The notes under the pieces: generated by a model
Database searches by the model: none
What the model was told of the DNA's origin: nothing
The model's input: the letters and a program-made list of their open reading frames with translations, nothing else
Shown here: positions 1 to 5,834 of the stretch, piece by piece
Position numbering within the stretch: the first letter of the stretch is position 1
How the letters are laid out: each line of letters begins with the position of its first letter
Translations under genes and position numbers: made by a program
Assembly: GCA_934097255.1 (NCBI GenBank)
Contig: CAKONT010000043.1
Coordinates: 1-7,620 of the forward strand
Length of the DNA: 7,620 nucleotides
Direction: 5' to 3'
From: an uncultured Bacilli bacterium
GTDB lineage: Bacteria > Bacillota_I > Bacilli_A > RF39 > UBA660

Positions 1-82
1 TTATGGAATAAGTCATAAAAGGGTTCTAGGGAATCCCTAGCCCACGAGGTTATTTTGTTAGTATGACAAAATACCTAAGGGG
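1..82 (+). promoter_or_regulatory. Possible structured RNA leader upstream of flavodoxin
   Basis: Three consecutive potential hairpins are visible. The first is TTATG/CATAA (1-5 with 14-18). The second is GGG-TT-CTAGGG/CCCTAG-CCC (21-31 with 35-43, loop AAT). The third is GGT-TATTTTGT/ACAAAATACC (48-58 with 66-75, one bulged T). They are joined by short linkers (ACGA, and TAAGGGG after the last). The G-run at 79-82 could pair with a C-run at 35-37 or 41-43. The more GC-rich hairpins stand out in such an AT-rich region. I do not recognise a known riboswitch class. A possible -10 element at 108-113 would place this region upstream of transcription, so its presence in the flavodoxin mRNA is uncertain. 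On the minus strand the second hairpin followed by TTTT could instead act as a terminator. Confidence 0.3.
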
Positions 83-107
83 TTATTAGTAATTTTGGAT
101 AACAAAA

Positions 108-113
108 TATACT
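108..113 (+). promoter_or_regulatory. Possible -10 element of the flavodoxin gene
   Basis: TATACT matches the sigma-A -10 consensus at five of six positions and lies 23 bases before the flavodoxin ATG. No good -35 hexamer sits 16-18 bases upstream; the nearest is TTAGTA at 86-91, a weak match. This is a tentative call. Confidence 0.3.
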
Positions 114-136
114 CTTAAAGAAAAGAAAGGGATTAT

Positions 137-661
137 ATGAGTGAACTTGCTTATTCTTTACATTTAGGAAGTGATAAAAAAGTTCTTGTAGTATATTATT
201 CTGCAACTGGTTCAACAAAAAAAGTAGCTTATGAAATCGCAAATAATCTAAATGCAGATATATTTGAAATAGAACCAAAAGATATTTACACATCAGATGA
301 TTTAGATTGGACAAATAGTAATTCTAGGGTTTCAAAAGAACATAATTATGAATCTTTAAGAAATGTAGAACTTAAAAATACTAAAGTAGATAATTGGAAT
401 AGTTACGATACTGTTTTAATTGGTTATCCAATTTGGTGGGGTATTGCAGCATGACCAGTTGATAATTTTGTTAAAGATAATGATTTTACTGGAAAAACAG
501 TTATACCTTTTTGTACTTCTGCATCAAGTTCTTTAGGACAAAGCGGAAAACTACTAGAAGAAAAAACTAATACCGGAACTTGGCAAGAAGGAATAAGATT
601 TTCTTCTAACCCATCTTCTGATGATATAGAATCATTTATAAATGATATAAAAACTTATTAA
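137..661 (+). CDS. Flavodoxin interrupted by one in-frame TGA at an expected Trp codon
   Basis: This is an FMN-binding electron carrier of the flavodoxin fold, 174 codons if the TGA at 452-454 is read through. The ATG at 137 follows AAAGAAAGGG at 5-base spacing. A beta strand (VLVVYY) leads into the FMN-phosphate loop SATGST (residues 22-27). The IGYPIWWG segment (95-102) supplies the aromatic that stacks on FMN. Reading stops at codon 106 under the standard code, giving 105 aa. In the same frame after the TGA come PVDNFV, DFTGKTVIPFCTSASSSLGQ and TWQEG, all typical of the flavodoxin C-terminal half. The frame ends at TAA (659-661), 11 bases before a terminator. From memory of the family, the motif is usually GIA-A/P-W-P, so TGA replaces Trp. 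Five other Trp codons in this gene are TGG. The gene may be functional with UGA = Trp, a very recent pseudogene, or a sequence error. Confidence 0.85.
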
Positions 662-672
662 TTATAATTAAT

Positions 673-716
673 AAAATCCCATTTCTTATAAAAAAAGAAA
701 CGGAATTTTTATATTT
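673..716 (+). terminator. Terminator between convergent flavodoxin and CcdA-fusion genes
   Basis: AAAATCCCATTTCTT (673-687) pairs with AAGAAACGGAATTTT (695-709) in a 15-position stem with two mismatches and a 7-base loop. On the + strand it is followed by T-rich sequence, starting 11 bases after the flavodoxin TAA. The A-rich left flank lets it work on the minus strand too, after the CcdA-fusion gene that ends at 731. Confidence 0.75.
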
Positions 717-730
717 ATATCCTAAAAAAA

Positions 731-1930
731 TTAAAACGAAAACATTAACCACTCTGGTTTAAAGATTAATAATATTCCCATCATAAGCATTAAAATTCCT
801 CCAACTAAATGAGAGTATTTTGTGTATTTAGTGGTAATTCCTGTTACTTTAAGGGTAATCATTGCAATAATAAACACGATCGCATCATCAATTAAGAAGA
901 AAAAGATATAAATTAAAGTATAAAGAAAAGCCTTTAATCCTGCAATATTATTCAAAGCAAGTATTTCCGTATAAATAATTGGTAATCCTGCTGAACATGC
1001 AAGTTCTACTAAATTCACACTAATCGCTAATCCTATGACACCCAAAATAGCTAAAATAAAACTCTTTTCACTGGTAAATTTTTTAATTTTATCAAAAGTT
1101 TTTGTTCTTTTTTTACTATCAACAACTGTACAACCACCACTACTATCATTAATACAACTTTTAATAAAACTTCTTATGTTTACAATTGCTCCTATTAAAG
1201 TAATTGCTGCTATAACATATTTAAAAATAGTATTAAATCCAATATTAACAACAATTTTAAGCCATGATAGCATAATAAGCATATAAACAAACCCTGAGGT
1301 AAACAAAAATGCAATTCCAAGAATCCACATTCTTTTTTTATCTTTCATACCAATAAGCATTGTAATAAGGAAAAGTAAAACCCACATAGCACAAGGATTA
1401 AAACCATCAACAAAACCTAAAATAATTGATAAAAGAGGAATAGAAATATTTTTAACATCCACTTTTCCTAGTACAGGTAAGGTTTTAACCGTATTTGTTT
1501 CATCAGGTATTTTGTCATTTTTATTATCAGGTTTTTCTTCCAAAGCATCAGTAATCATTTTTTCTATTCTTTCATTACTAGATTTTGAATATCCAAACAT
1601 ATACTCATCATTTACAATTGTAAATGGAACCCCTTCAACTTTAATATCCAACTTCTTAGCATATTCTTGCATCAGTTTTGCATTTTTTTTGTTATTCCAT
1701 ACCTCATAACGATTTATAACTAAATCGTCATATTTTTCTTCCATCTCATCTAAAAACTCTTGTTCTTTCTCACAGTGCGGACAAGTTTCTCCATAGAAAA
1801 AATACATCTCGACATTTTTTGCATTAACACCAGAAATAAAAGAAAAACATACTAGAATAAGGAAAAAGAAAATAACTTTTTTATGAGTATTTTTCAACAA
1901 TTTCCAACATTTCACTTTCTTTTTTTTCAC
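731..1930 (-). CDS. Secreted thioredoxin domain fused to CcdA/DsbD-type membrane thiol transporter
   Basis: This 399-aa protein probably moves reducing equivalents across the membrane to extracytoplasmic thiols. A basic N-terminus and hydrophobic stretch (about 17-37, ending GVNA) form a signal peptide or anchor. A thioredoxin-like domain follows, with CPHC at 50-53 and a cis-Pro motif GVPF at 100-103. An acidic/polar linker (131-150) leads to a multi-span membrane domain of the DsbD/CcdA superfamily. Its two expected redox cysteines are visible in GFNPC (C180) and ELAC (C312). A cytoplasm-like loop around 253-284 carries two further cysteines (C259, C267). The start is a GTG preceded by AAAGGG at 6-base spacing, and overlaps the upstream thioredoxin gene by 50 bases. 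A second GTG at codon 6 is possible. It is the last gene of the desulfurase–thioredoxin cluster. The family call is firm; the substrate is unknown. Confidence 0.88.
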   Translation of the reverse strand: MKKKKVKCWKLLKNTHKKVIFFFLILVCFSFISGVNAKNVEMYFFYGETCPHCEKEQEFLDEMEEKYDDLVINRYEVWNNKKNAKLMQEYAKKLDIKVEGVPFTIVNDEYMFGYSKSSNERIEKMITDALEEKPDNKNDKIPDETNTVKTLPVLGKVDVKNISIPLLSIILGFVDGFNPCAMWVLLFLITMLIGMKDKKRMWILGIAFLFTSGFVYMLIMLSWLKIVVNIGFNTIFKYVIAAITLIGAIVNIRSFIKSCINDSSGGCTVVDSKKRTKTFDKIKKFTSEKSFILAILGVIGLAISVNLVELACSAGLPIIYTEILALNNIAGLKAFLYTLIYIFFFLIDDAIVFIIAMITLKVTGITTKYTKYSHLVGGILMLMMGILLIFKPEWLMFSF

Positions 1931-2141
1931 CTACTACCCTTTCTTTTTCAACATCGTCAATAAAAAAGATAAATATTGGCAAAATATTACCAGGATTATA
2001 CTTTTTTACCTCATCATAATCCATATCATAATCTAAACTAATTGTTTCGATATCTTTATTTTTTAAAATATTATTCCATATTTTATTCATAACAAGACAT
2101 CCGTTACACCAAATAGCACTAATCTTAACTACTCTTAGCAT
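1881..2141 (-). CDS. Mini-thioredoxin-like protein (WCNGC)
   Basis: An 86-aa cytoplasmic protein with a minimal thioredoxin/glutaredoxin fold. A first beta strand (VVKISA) is followed by WCNGC, giving a CxxC redox pair at C12 and C15. ILPIF supplies the cis-proline at P55. The protein is shorter than classical thioredoxins (about 105 aa), because it begins directly at the strand before the active site. The ATG overlaps the stop of the cysteine desulfurase gene in ATGCTAA, with GGAG about 11 bases upstream inside that gene, so translation is probably coupled. Its 3' end overlaps the CcdA-fusion gene. I infer that it passes electrons between the cytoplasm and the membrane transporter, or reduces the desulfurase persulfide; neither is proven by the sequence. 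Confidence 0.8.
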   Translation of the reverse strand: MLRVVKISAIWCNGCLVMNKIWNNILKNKDIETISLDYDMDYDEVKKYNPGNILPIFIFFIDDVEKERVVGEKKESEMLEIVEKYS

Positions 2142-3256
2142 AATTTATCTATCTCCAAATTTAAAGAAGAAACAAAATTATCTATCTCTTCATATGTAGT
2201 CAAATAAGATAAGCTAATTCTTACACTTGACTTAGCATAATCTTTATTATTAGTAACAGCATACACTGCATCTGAAATATTTTCACTACTTGAACAAGCT
2301 GTTTTTGTTGAAATATATATATCATGTGTTTCTAAAGCATGTTGCATAGTTTCTGGTTTTACACCTAAAATACTTATATTTAAAATATGAGGAATACAAT
2401 AACTATTGCTATTAATATGAATTTTACTATTAAGTTCTAATTTTTCTTTCAAATATTTATTTAATTCTGAAACATGCTTATTTTTCTTATCAAAATCTTC
2501 ATAAATAAGTTTTAATGCCTTGGCAATTGATACAATCAAACCAGTTGGCGGTGTACCACTTCGATAAATTGTAGTTGATTTTCCACCATGAATTAAAGGA
2601 TCAATTACAATACTTTCTTTTTTTATCAAACAACCTATTCCTTTTATTCCGTAAAACTTTTGAGCTGAAAAACTTGCTAAATCAACTAACGACAAATCTA
2701 TATTATCCTTACCAATACTTTGAGTTATATCGGTATGAAAAAATGTTTTATGATTTTTTTCTTTTATAATTTTTGCTATCTGTTCAATTGGTTGTCTTAC
2801 TCCAACTTCGCTATTTACACTAGCAATACTAACTAAAATAGTATCATCTCTTAATAACTTTTCTAAATCATCTAAATCTACTAATCCATTTTCATCTAAT
2901 TTAACAAAATCAATCTCAAATCCTAAATTTTGTAAATATGAAATTGGTGCTATAACTGACGAATGTTCAAGGTTTGTTGTAATAATATGTTTCCCACGAT
3001 TTTGATATTTTAAACAAATTCCCTTAATTGCCATATTATTACTTTCACTTGCACCACTTGTATATATTACTTCTTTTGACGAAACTTTTAAAATAGATGC
3101 AATTATATTAGTTGATTTATCAATTATTTTTTTTGCTTCAAGCCCTAATTTATGTAAAGAATTAGGATTTCCTATATAATCTTTTGTAACGCGATAAAAA
3201 GTATCAAGTACTTCTTCATTAACAGGCGTTGTTGCGGAATAATCCAAATATATCAT
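2135..3256 (-). CDS. NifS/IscS-like cysteine desulfurase
   Basis: A 373-aa PLP-dependent fold-type I enzyme of aminotransferase class V. Such enzymes take sulfur from L-cysteine to form an enzyme persulfide used for Fe-S clusters or thiolated tRNA. The N-terminus is the classic MIYLDYSATTP. Visible residues are GASESNN (68-74), EH at 97-98 for cofactor stacking, HTDITQ with D176 and Q179, and the Schiff-base lysine K200 in SAQKFYG. RSGT (232-235) and the catalytic cysteine C321 in TACSSS are also present. I chose the ATG at 3256, preceded by AAAGGTGAT. The open frame extends 46 codons upstream to 3394, but that part overlaps the neighbouring membrane-protein gene and has no family similarity. 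A TATAAT at 3278-3283 could give the gene its own promoter. Pairing with two thioredoxin-like genes suggests that its persulfide or sulfide is handled by a dedicated reductant. Confidence 0.92.
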   Translation of the reverse strand: MIYLDYSATTPVNEEVLDTFYRVTKDYIGNPNSLHKLGLEAKKIIDKSTNIIASILKVSSKEVIYTSGASESNNMAIKGICLKYQNRGKHIITTNLEHSSVIAPISYLQNLGFEIDFVKLDENGLVDLDDLEKLLRDDTILVSIASVNSEVGVRQPIEQIAKIIKEKNHKTFFHTDITQSIGKDNIDLSLVDLASFSAQKFYGIKGIGCLIKKESIVIDPLIHGGKSTTIYRSGTPPTGLIVSIAKALKLIYEDFDKKNKHVSELNKYLKEKLELNSKIHINSNSYCIPHILNISILGVKPETMQHALETHDIYISTKTACSSSENISDAVYAVTNNKDYAKSSVRISLSYLTTYEEIDNFVSSLNLEIDKLC

Positions 3257-3277
3257 ACTTATCACCTTTCTTTTATT

Positions 3278-3283
3278 ATTATA
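3278..3283 (-). promoter_or_regulatory. Possible -10 element of the cysteine desulfurase cluster
   Basis: On the minus strand this is a perfect TATAAT, 21 bases before the desulfurase ATG and just upstream of its ribosome binding site. No convincing -35 hexamer is present (TTTCTT at 17-base spacing). It would allow the desulfurase, thioredoxin and CcdA-fusion genes to be transcribed apart from the upstream membrane-protein gene. Confidence 0.35.
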
Positions 3284-3295
3284 TCTTTTCTTAAA

Positions 3296-3324
3296 ATAAA
3301 AAGAAAGAGTTACTTTCTTTTTAT
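3296..3324 (-). terminator. Perfect AT-rich hairpin at the end of the 100-aa gene
   Basis: ATAAAAAGAAAG (3296-3307) and CTTTCTTTTTAT (3313-3324) form a perfect 12-bp inverted repeat with a 5-base loop. It covers the end of the 100-aa gene, with the TAA partly in the loop. Read on the minus strand it is followed by a short TTTTAAG. With only two G-C pairs it would be a weak or partial terminator, or an mRNA-stability hairpin, between this gene and the desulfurase. Confidence 0.4.
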
Positions 3325-3612
3325 CAAATATTTTATTAAATAAATTAAAAACCACACAAGAAATATTACTACTACCCAGCATAATACAGTACACAATGTT
3401 CCCGATGTATAATTAGAAATAACTGAAAATAAAGAACTAGGAATTGTTCTATCGACAAAGCTTTCAAGTTCGGGAATACCTAAATTATCGCCAATATAGT
3501 GAGATAATCTAAAAAATATTTCTAAAATACCTATTAAATAAGTCACCCATTTTATATCTTTTAGTAAAACTATAACAAGTACAAGTAAAACTATAATAAC
3601 TGCCAAATCCAT
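3310..3612 (-). CDS. Small two-helix membrane protein, unknown function
   Basis: A 100-aa protein that I do not recognise. It opens with a long hydrophobic segment (about residues 2-17) and has a second, weaker hydrophobic stretch around 23-35. A polar middle follows (about 36-70, with RLSHYIGDNLGIPELESF). The C-terminal membrane helix is strong (about 72-94) and ends in a basic YLIKRK tail, which suggests a cytoplasmic C-terminus. The ATG at 3612 is preceded by AGGAGG at a rather long 14-base spacing, and by an extended -10 promoter. Transcription continues towards the cysteine desulfurase 53 bases downstream, across a hairpin. It may belong to that operon or simply precede it. A clean start signal and stop codon support a real gene. 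Confidence 0.65.
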   Translation of the reverse strand: MDLAVIIVLLVLVIVLLKDIKWVTYLIGILEIFFRLSHYIGDNLGIPELESFVDRTIPSSLFSVISNYTSGTLCTVLCWVVVIFLVWFLIYLIKYLIKRK

Positions 3613-3639
3613 AATTTTTTTTGCTACCTCCTAATCTTA

Positions 3640-3648
3640 ATTATAACA
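3640..3648 (-). promoter_or_regulatory. Extended -10 promoter of the 100-aa membrane-protein gene
   Basis: On the minus strand the sequence reads TGTTATAAT, a perfect TATAAT with the TGn extension that compensates for a poor -35. The AGGAGG of the gene lies shortly downstream. It is back to back with a + strand -10 at 3669-3674. Confidence 0.55.
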
Positions 3649-3668
3649 AAAAAACACATTTTTTAACA

Positions 3669-3674
3669 TATAAT
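3669..3674 (+). promoter_or_regulatory. -10 element very close to the start of the 106-aa gene
   Basis: A perfect TATAAT ends only 9 bases before the ATG at 3684. Transcription would be expected to start about 2-3 bases before the ATG, giving a nearly leaderless mRNA. There is no recognisable -35 hexamer and no Shine-Dalgarno sequence. Confidence 0.4.
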
Positions 3675-3683
3675 TTTACTGAC

Positions 3684-4004
3684 ATGAAAAACAATCATAC
3701 AACAATTATTTCTTATGATATTTTAGCTGTCGTTATAGGACTAGCTTTAGTTGATGATTTCAATGCCAATGAACAAAATGCAATTGGAAATTGGCTTTTT
3801 TTAGTTGGACAAGTGTTACAAACCAATGCAGCAATCCAACAAACAATTGAAGAAAAAATGAAGGGTGTACAAATAAACATAAATAGTAAAGATGCAAAAA
3901 AAGGAAAAAATCCATTTACTGAATATTATATAGATAAAAAAGAAATTGATAAATTAAGTAAAGCAATCGATACAATTCAAAAAAAATTAGAAAGTTTAAA
4001 ATAG
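3684..4004 (+). CDS. Unrecognised 106-aa protein
   Basis: I do not recognise a family. The N-terminal half is mildly hydrophobic and ordered (SYDILAVVIGLALVDDF, then NWLFLVGQVLQTNAAIQQ) and looks helical, without a clear membrane span. The C-terminal third is lysine-rich and charged, ending in a heptad-like segment (KEIDKLSKAIDTIQKKLESL) that may form a short coiled coil. The frame stays open upstream to a TTG at 3621, but that part encodes promoter-like sequence and overlaps the divergent gene's upstream region. The ATG at 3684 is therefore the likely start. No ribosome binding site precedes it. The gene ends in TAG and is followed by a terminator shared with the convergent RNase J-like gene. 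It is the only + strand gene between 662 and the end of the window. Confidence 0.7.
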   Translation: MKNNHTTIISYDILAVVIGLALVDDFNANEQNAIGNWLFLVGQVLQTNAAIQQTIEEKMKGVQININSKDAKKGKNPFTEYYIDKKEIDKLSKAIDTIQKKLESLK

Positions 4005-4040
4005 TATTTTTATCTAAAAATATTAGCATAATATAAAAAA

Positions 4041-4069
4041 TAAAAACTCTATATTTTGTAGAGTTTTTA
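4041..4069. terminator. Bidirectional terminator between convergent genes
   Basis: TAAAAACTCTA (4041-4051) and TAGAGTTTTTA (4059-4069) form a perfect 11-bp stem with a 7-base loop. The arms carry A- and T-runs in the right order to end transcription in both directions. The hairpin lies between the 106-aa gene (+) and the RNase J-like gene (−), whose TAG is at 4072-4074. Confidence 0.8.
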
Positions 4070-4071
4070 AT

Positions 4072-5724
4072 CTAAATTTCAGAAACAACTGTTATAATCA
4101 TCGGAATAGAACCAGTTTCCTTATAAAAATATTTACCTAGTTCTTCACGCATTGCATTTTTAGTACTTGTAAAATCAACTTTGCCATTATTTATATTTTT
4201 TTCAATTACTTCTTTGGCAAGTTCACTTATGTGCATTACAATATCTAAGTTTTCTTTTACATAAATAAATCCTCTTGTTAAAACTTGTGGATCTGCAAGT
4301 AGTTTTTTAGTTTTTTTGTCAAGAGTTCCACTAACAATCACAATACCATTTTTAGATAAAAGTTCCCTATCTTTTAAAACTAATTCTCCGATATCTTCAG
4401 CATTAGTACCGTCAACTAAAATTTCTTCAACTTTAATGCTTTTAGATTTTTCAACAAGTTTTCCATCCTTAAATGATGCAACATCACCATTTAATTTTAA
4501 AATAATATTTTCTTTTGGAATACCAACAAGTTCTGCTAGAGAAGCATTCATATACATATAACGATATTCACCCTTAATTGGCATGTAATATTTAGGATTC
4601 ATCAAATTAAGCATTAACATCAAGTCTTCTTTTGAAGCATGATGAAGCAAATAATTTTTATTTGATAAACTTATTGCCTCAGCGCCTAATTTAGATAAAT
4701 CATCAAGTATCTTTGCATTTTTCTTTTCATTGCCAGAATATACAGGTTCACTAATTAAAACAGTATCTGTTTCATTAAGAGTCAAATATTTATCATAACC
4801 ATTAATTATCTTCTCCAAACTAGCATATGGATTTTCTTTATCATCTGATATCAAAATAACCACATCTTTATCATTAATATTTGATAAATCACCAATTTTA
4901 TTATCATCAAAATGAAGATATTTTAATTCGATTGCCGTATCTATTGTATCTTGTAACTTTTTGCCCATAATAACTATTTTTCGTCTCGTTCTTGCAACTT
5001 GATCTAAAATTTCTTGAATACGATACAAGTGTGAATCAAAAACAGGTATTATCAAACGATTTTCAGCTTTAGCAAGTGTATCAAAAACAAGCTTTGATAT
5101 TCTTTGTTTTGGACTTGTAAAGCCCTCATTATAAGCATAACAAGATTCAGTAAGTAAACATAAAACTCCTTGTTTACCAACATATGCAAGTTTACCTATA
5201 TCTGTTTTATATGGTCCAAGCATCGTTGAATCAAATACAAAATCTGTTGCATAAACAATTGCTCCATCATCTGTATATAAAACATATAACATAGTTTCTG
5301 GAAGAGAATGCGTCACACATATCGGAAAAATCGAAAAACCAGCTACATCTATTTTTGAATGAGGTCTTATTTCTTTCAAATTAACCGCTTTTTGCTTTAT
5401 CTTGTATTCATCTAATTTATTGATAAGTAACTTCATTGTAAATTTAGTAGCATAAACAGGTATTTCAGGTAAAACATTTAATATGTCTGGAACAGCTCCA
5501 ATATTTCCAGCATGTCCATGACTTAAAAATATACCTCTTATTTTATCTTTATTTTCTATTAAATAATCAAACTTAGGAATGATATAATCAATTCCAAGCA
5601 TATTTCCTTTTGGATATTTTAATCCGGCATCAAAAATAAATATATTGTCATCTACTTCAACAACATACATATTTTTTCCATTTTCATTTAGTCCACCGAG
5701 ACCAAATATATTAATTTTACTCAT
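4072..5724 (-). CDS. RNase J-family protein with degenerate active site (J2-like)
   Basis: This 550-aa protein has the full RNase J architecture: a metallo-beta-lactamase core, an inserted beta-CASP domain, and a C-terminal domain ending in VVSEI. RNase J enzymes process and degrade mRNA as endo- and 5'-exonucleases. Here the metal-binding motif HxHxDH has become HGHAGN (residues 69-74), losing Asp and the last His. H140 (THSLPE) and D162 (ATDF) remain. The usual TGSQGE-type beta-CASP segment is unrecognisable (SDDKENPYAS, 294-303). The HxSGH segment survives only as a single aligned His in LHHASKEDL, and the late HGE is KGE (385-387). Bacillus RNase J2 is weakened at similar positions, so a partner-type subunit of a J1-like enzyme is likely. 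The ATG follows AAAGGAG at good spacing. It lies 110 bases after recA with its own promoter. Confidence 0.9.
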   Translation of the reverse strand: MSKINIFGLGGLNENGKNMYVVEVDDNIFIFDAGLKYPKGNMLGIDYIIPKFDYLIENKDKIRGIFLSHGHAGNIGAVPDILNVLPEIPVYATKFTMKLLINKLDEYKIKQKAVNLKEIRPHSKIDVAGFSIFPICVTHSLPETMLYVLYTDDGAIVYATDFVFDSTMLGPYKTDIGKLAYVGKQGVLCLLTESCYAYNEGFTSPKQRISKLVFDTLAKAENRLIIPVFDSHLYRIQEILDQVARTRRKIVIMGKKLQDTIDTAIELKYLHFDDNKIGDLSNINDKDVVILISDDKENPYASLEKIINGYDKYLTLNETDTVLISEPVYSGNEKKNAKILDDLSKLGAEAISLSNKNYLLHHASKEDLMLMLNLMNPKYYMPIKGEYRYMYMNASLAELVGIPKENIILKLNGDVASFKDGKLVEKSKSIKVEEILVDGTNAEDIGELVLKDRELLSKNGIVIVSGTLDKKTKKLLADPQVLTRGFIYVKENLDIVMHISELAKEVIEKNINNGKVDFTSTKNAMREELGKYFYKETGSIPMIITVVSEI

Positions 5725-5768
5725 TAATTAAACTCCTTTCTTTTAAATTTAATACAAAGTAAAAAGCA

Positions 5769-5785
5769 GTATAAATATTATACCA
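5769..5785 (-). promoter_or_regulatory. Extended -10 promoter of the RNase J-like gene with overlapping palindrome
   Basis: On the minus strand, positions 5785-5777 read TGGTATAAT, an extended -10 with a perfect TATAAT. It is overlapped by a perfect inverted repeat GTATAA-ATA-TTATAC (5769-5783) that could be an operator, though AT-rich repeats like this also arise by chance. The -35 region is only T-rich. Confidence 0.5.
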
Positions 5786-5786
5786 C

Positions 5787-5807
5787 ATTTTTTAAGATTT
5801 AAAAAAT
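5787..5807. repeat. A/T-only inverted repeat downstream of recA
   Basis: ATTTTTTAA (5787-5795) and TTAAAAAAT (5799-5807) are a perfect 9-bp inverted repeat with a 3-base loop. It lies between the recA stop and the promoter of the RNase J-like gene, overlapping that promoter's -35 zone. With no G-C pair it would be a poor terminator. No better recA terminator was found. Confidence 0.3.
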
Positions 5808-5834
5808 TTTATTAGTATTTTTATAATAAACTTA

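Noticed and set aside
1..82. Match of the leader to FMN, preQ1, guanidine or SAM riboswitches
   Set aside because: Short fragments such as TCTAGGG or ACGAGG resemble parts of some classes, but the order and the conserved cores are absent.
75..314. Minus-strand open frame opposite the flavodoxin gene
   Set aside because: It lies antisense to a clearly recognisable gene, has low-complexity Leu/Phe/Tyr-rich composition and no start signal.
452..454. Selenocysteine at the flavodoxin TGA
   Set aside because: The position fits Trp and not Cys, and no obvious selenocysteine-insertion hairpin follows immediately downstream.
1035..1286. Plus-strand open frames inside the CcdA-fusion, desulfurase, RNase J-like and recA genes
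   Set aside because: They are antisense shadows of well-supported genes, without ribosome binding sites or recognisable protein features.
2300..2330. AGG or other sense-codon reassignment
   Set aside because: AGG encodes a conserved Arg in RecA (VRSEAV) and Met positions use ATG, so arginine and methionine codons look standard.
3257..3394. N-terminal extension of the cysteine desulfurase by 46 codons
   Set aside because: It overlaps the end of the 100-aa gene, has no resemblance to the family, and the ATG at 3256 has a good ribosome binding site and the canonical MIYLDYSATTP start.
3621..3683. TTG start for the 106-aa protein
   Set aside because: The codons cover the upstream sequence of the divergent gene and a -10 element. 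There is no ribosome binding site, and the predicted residues look like translated intergenic DNA.
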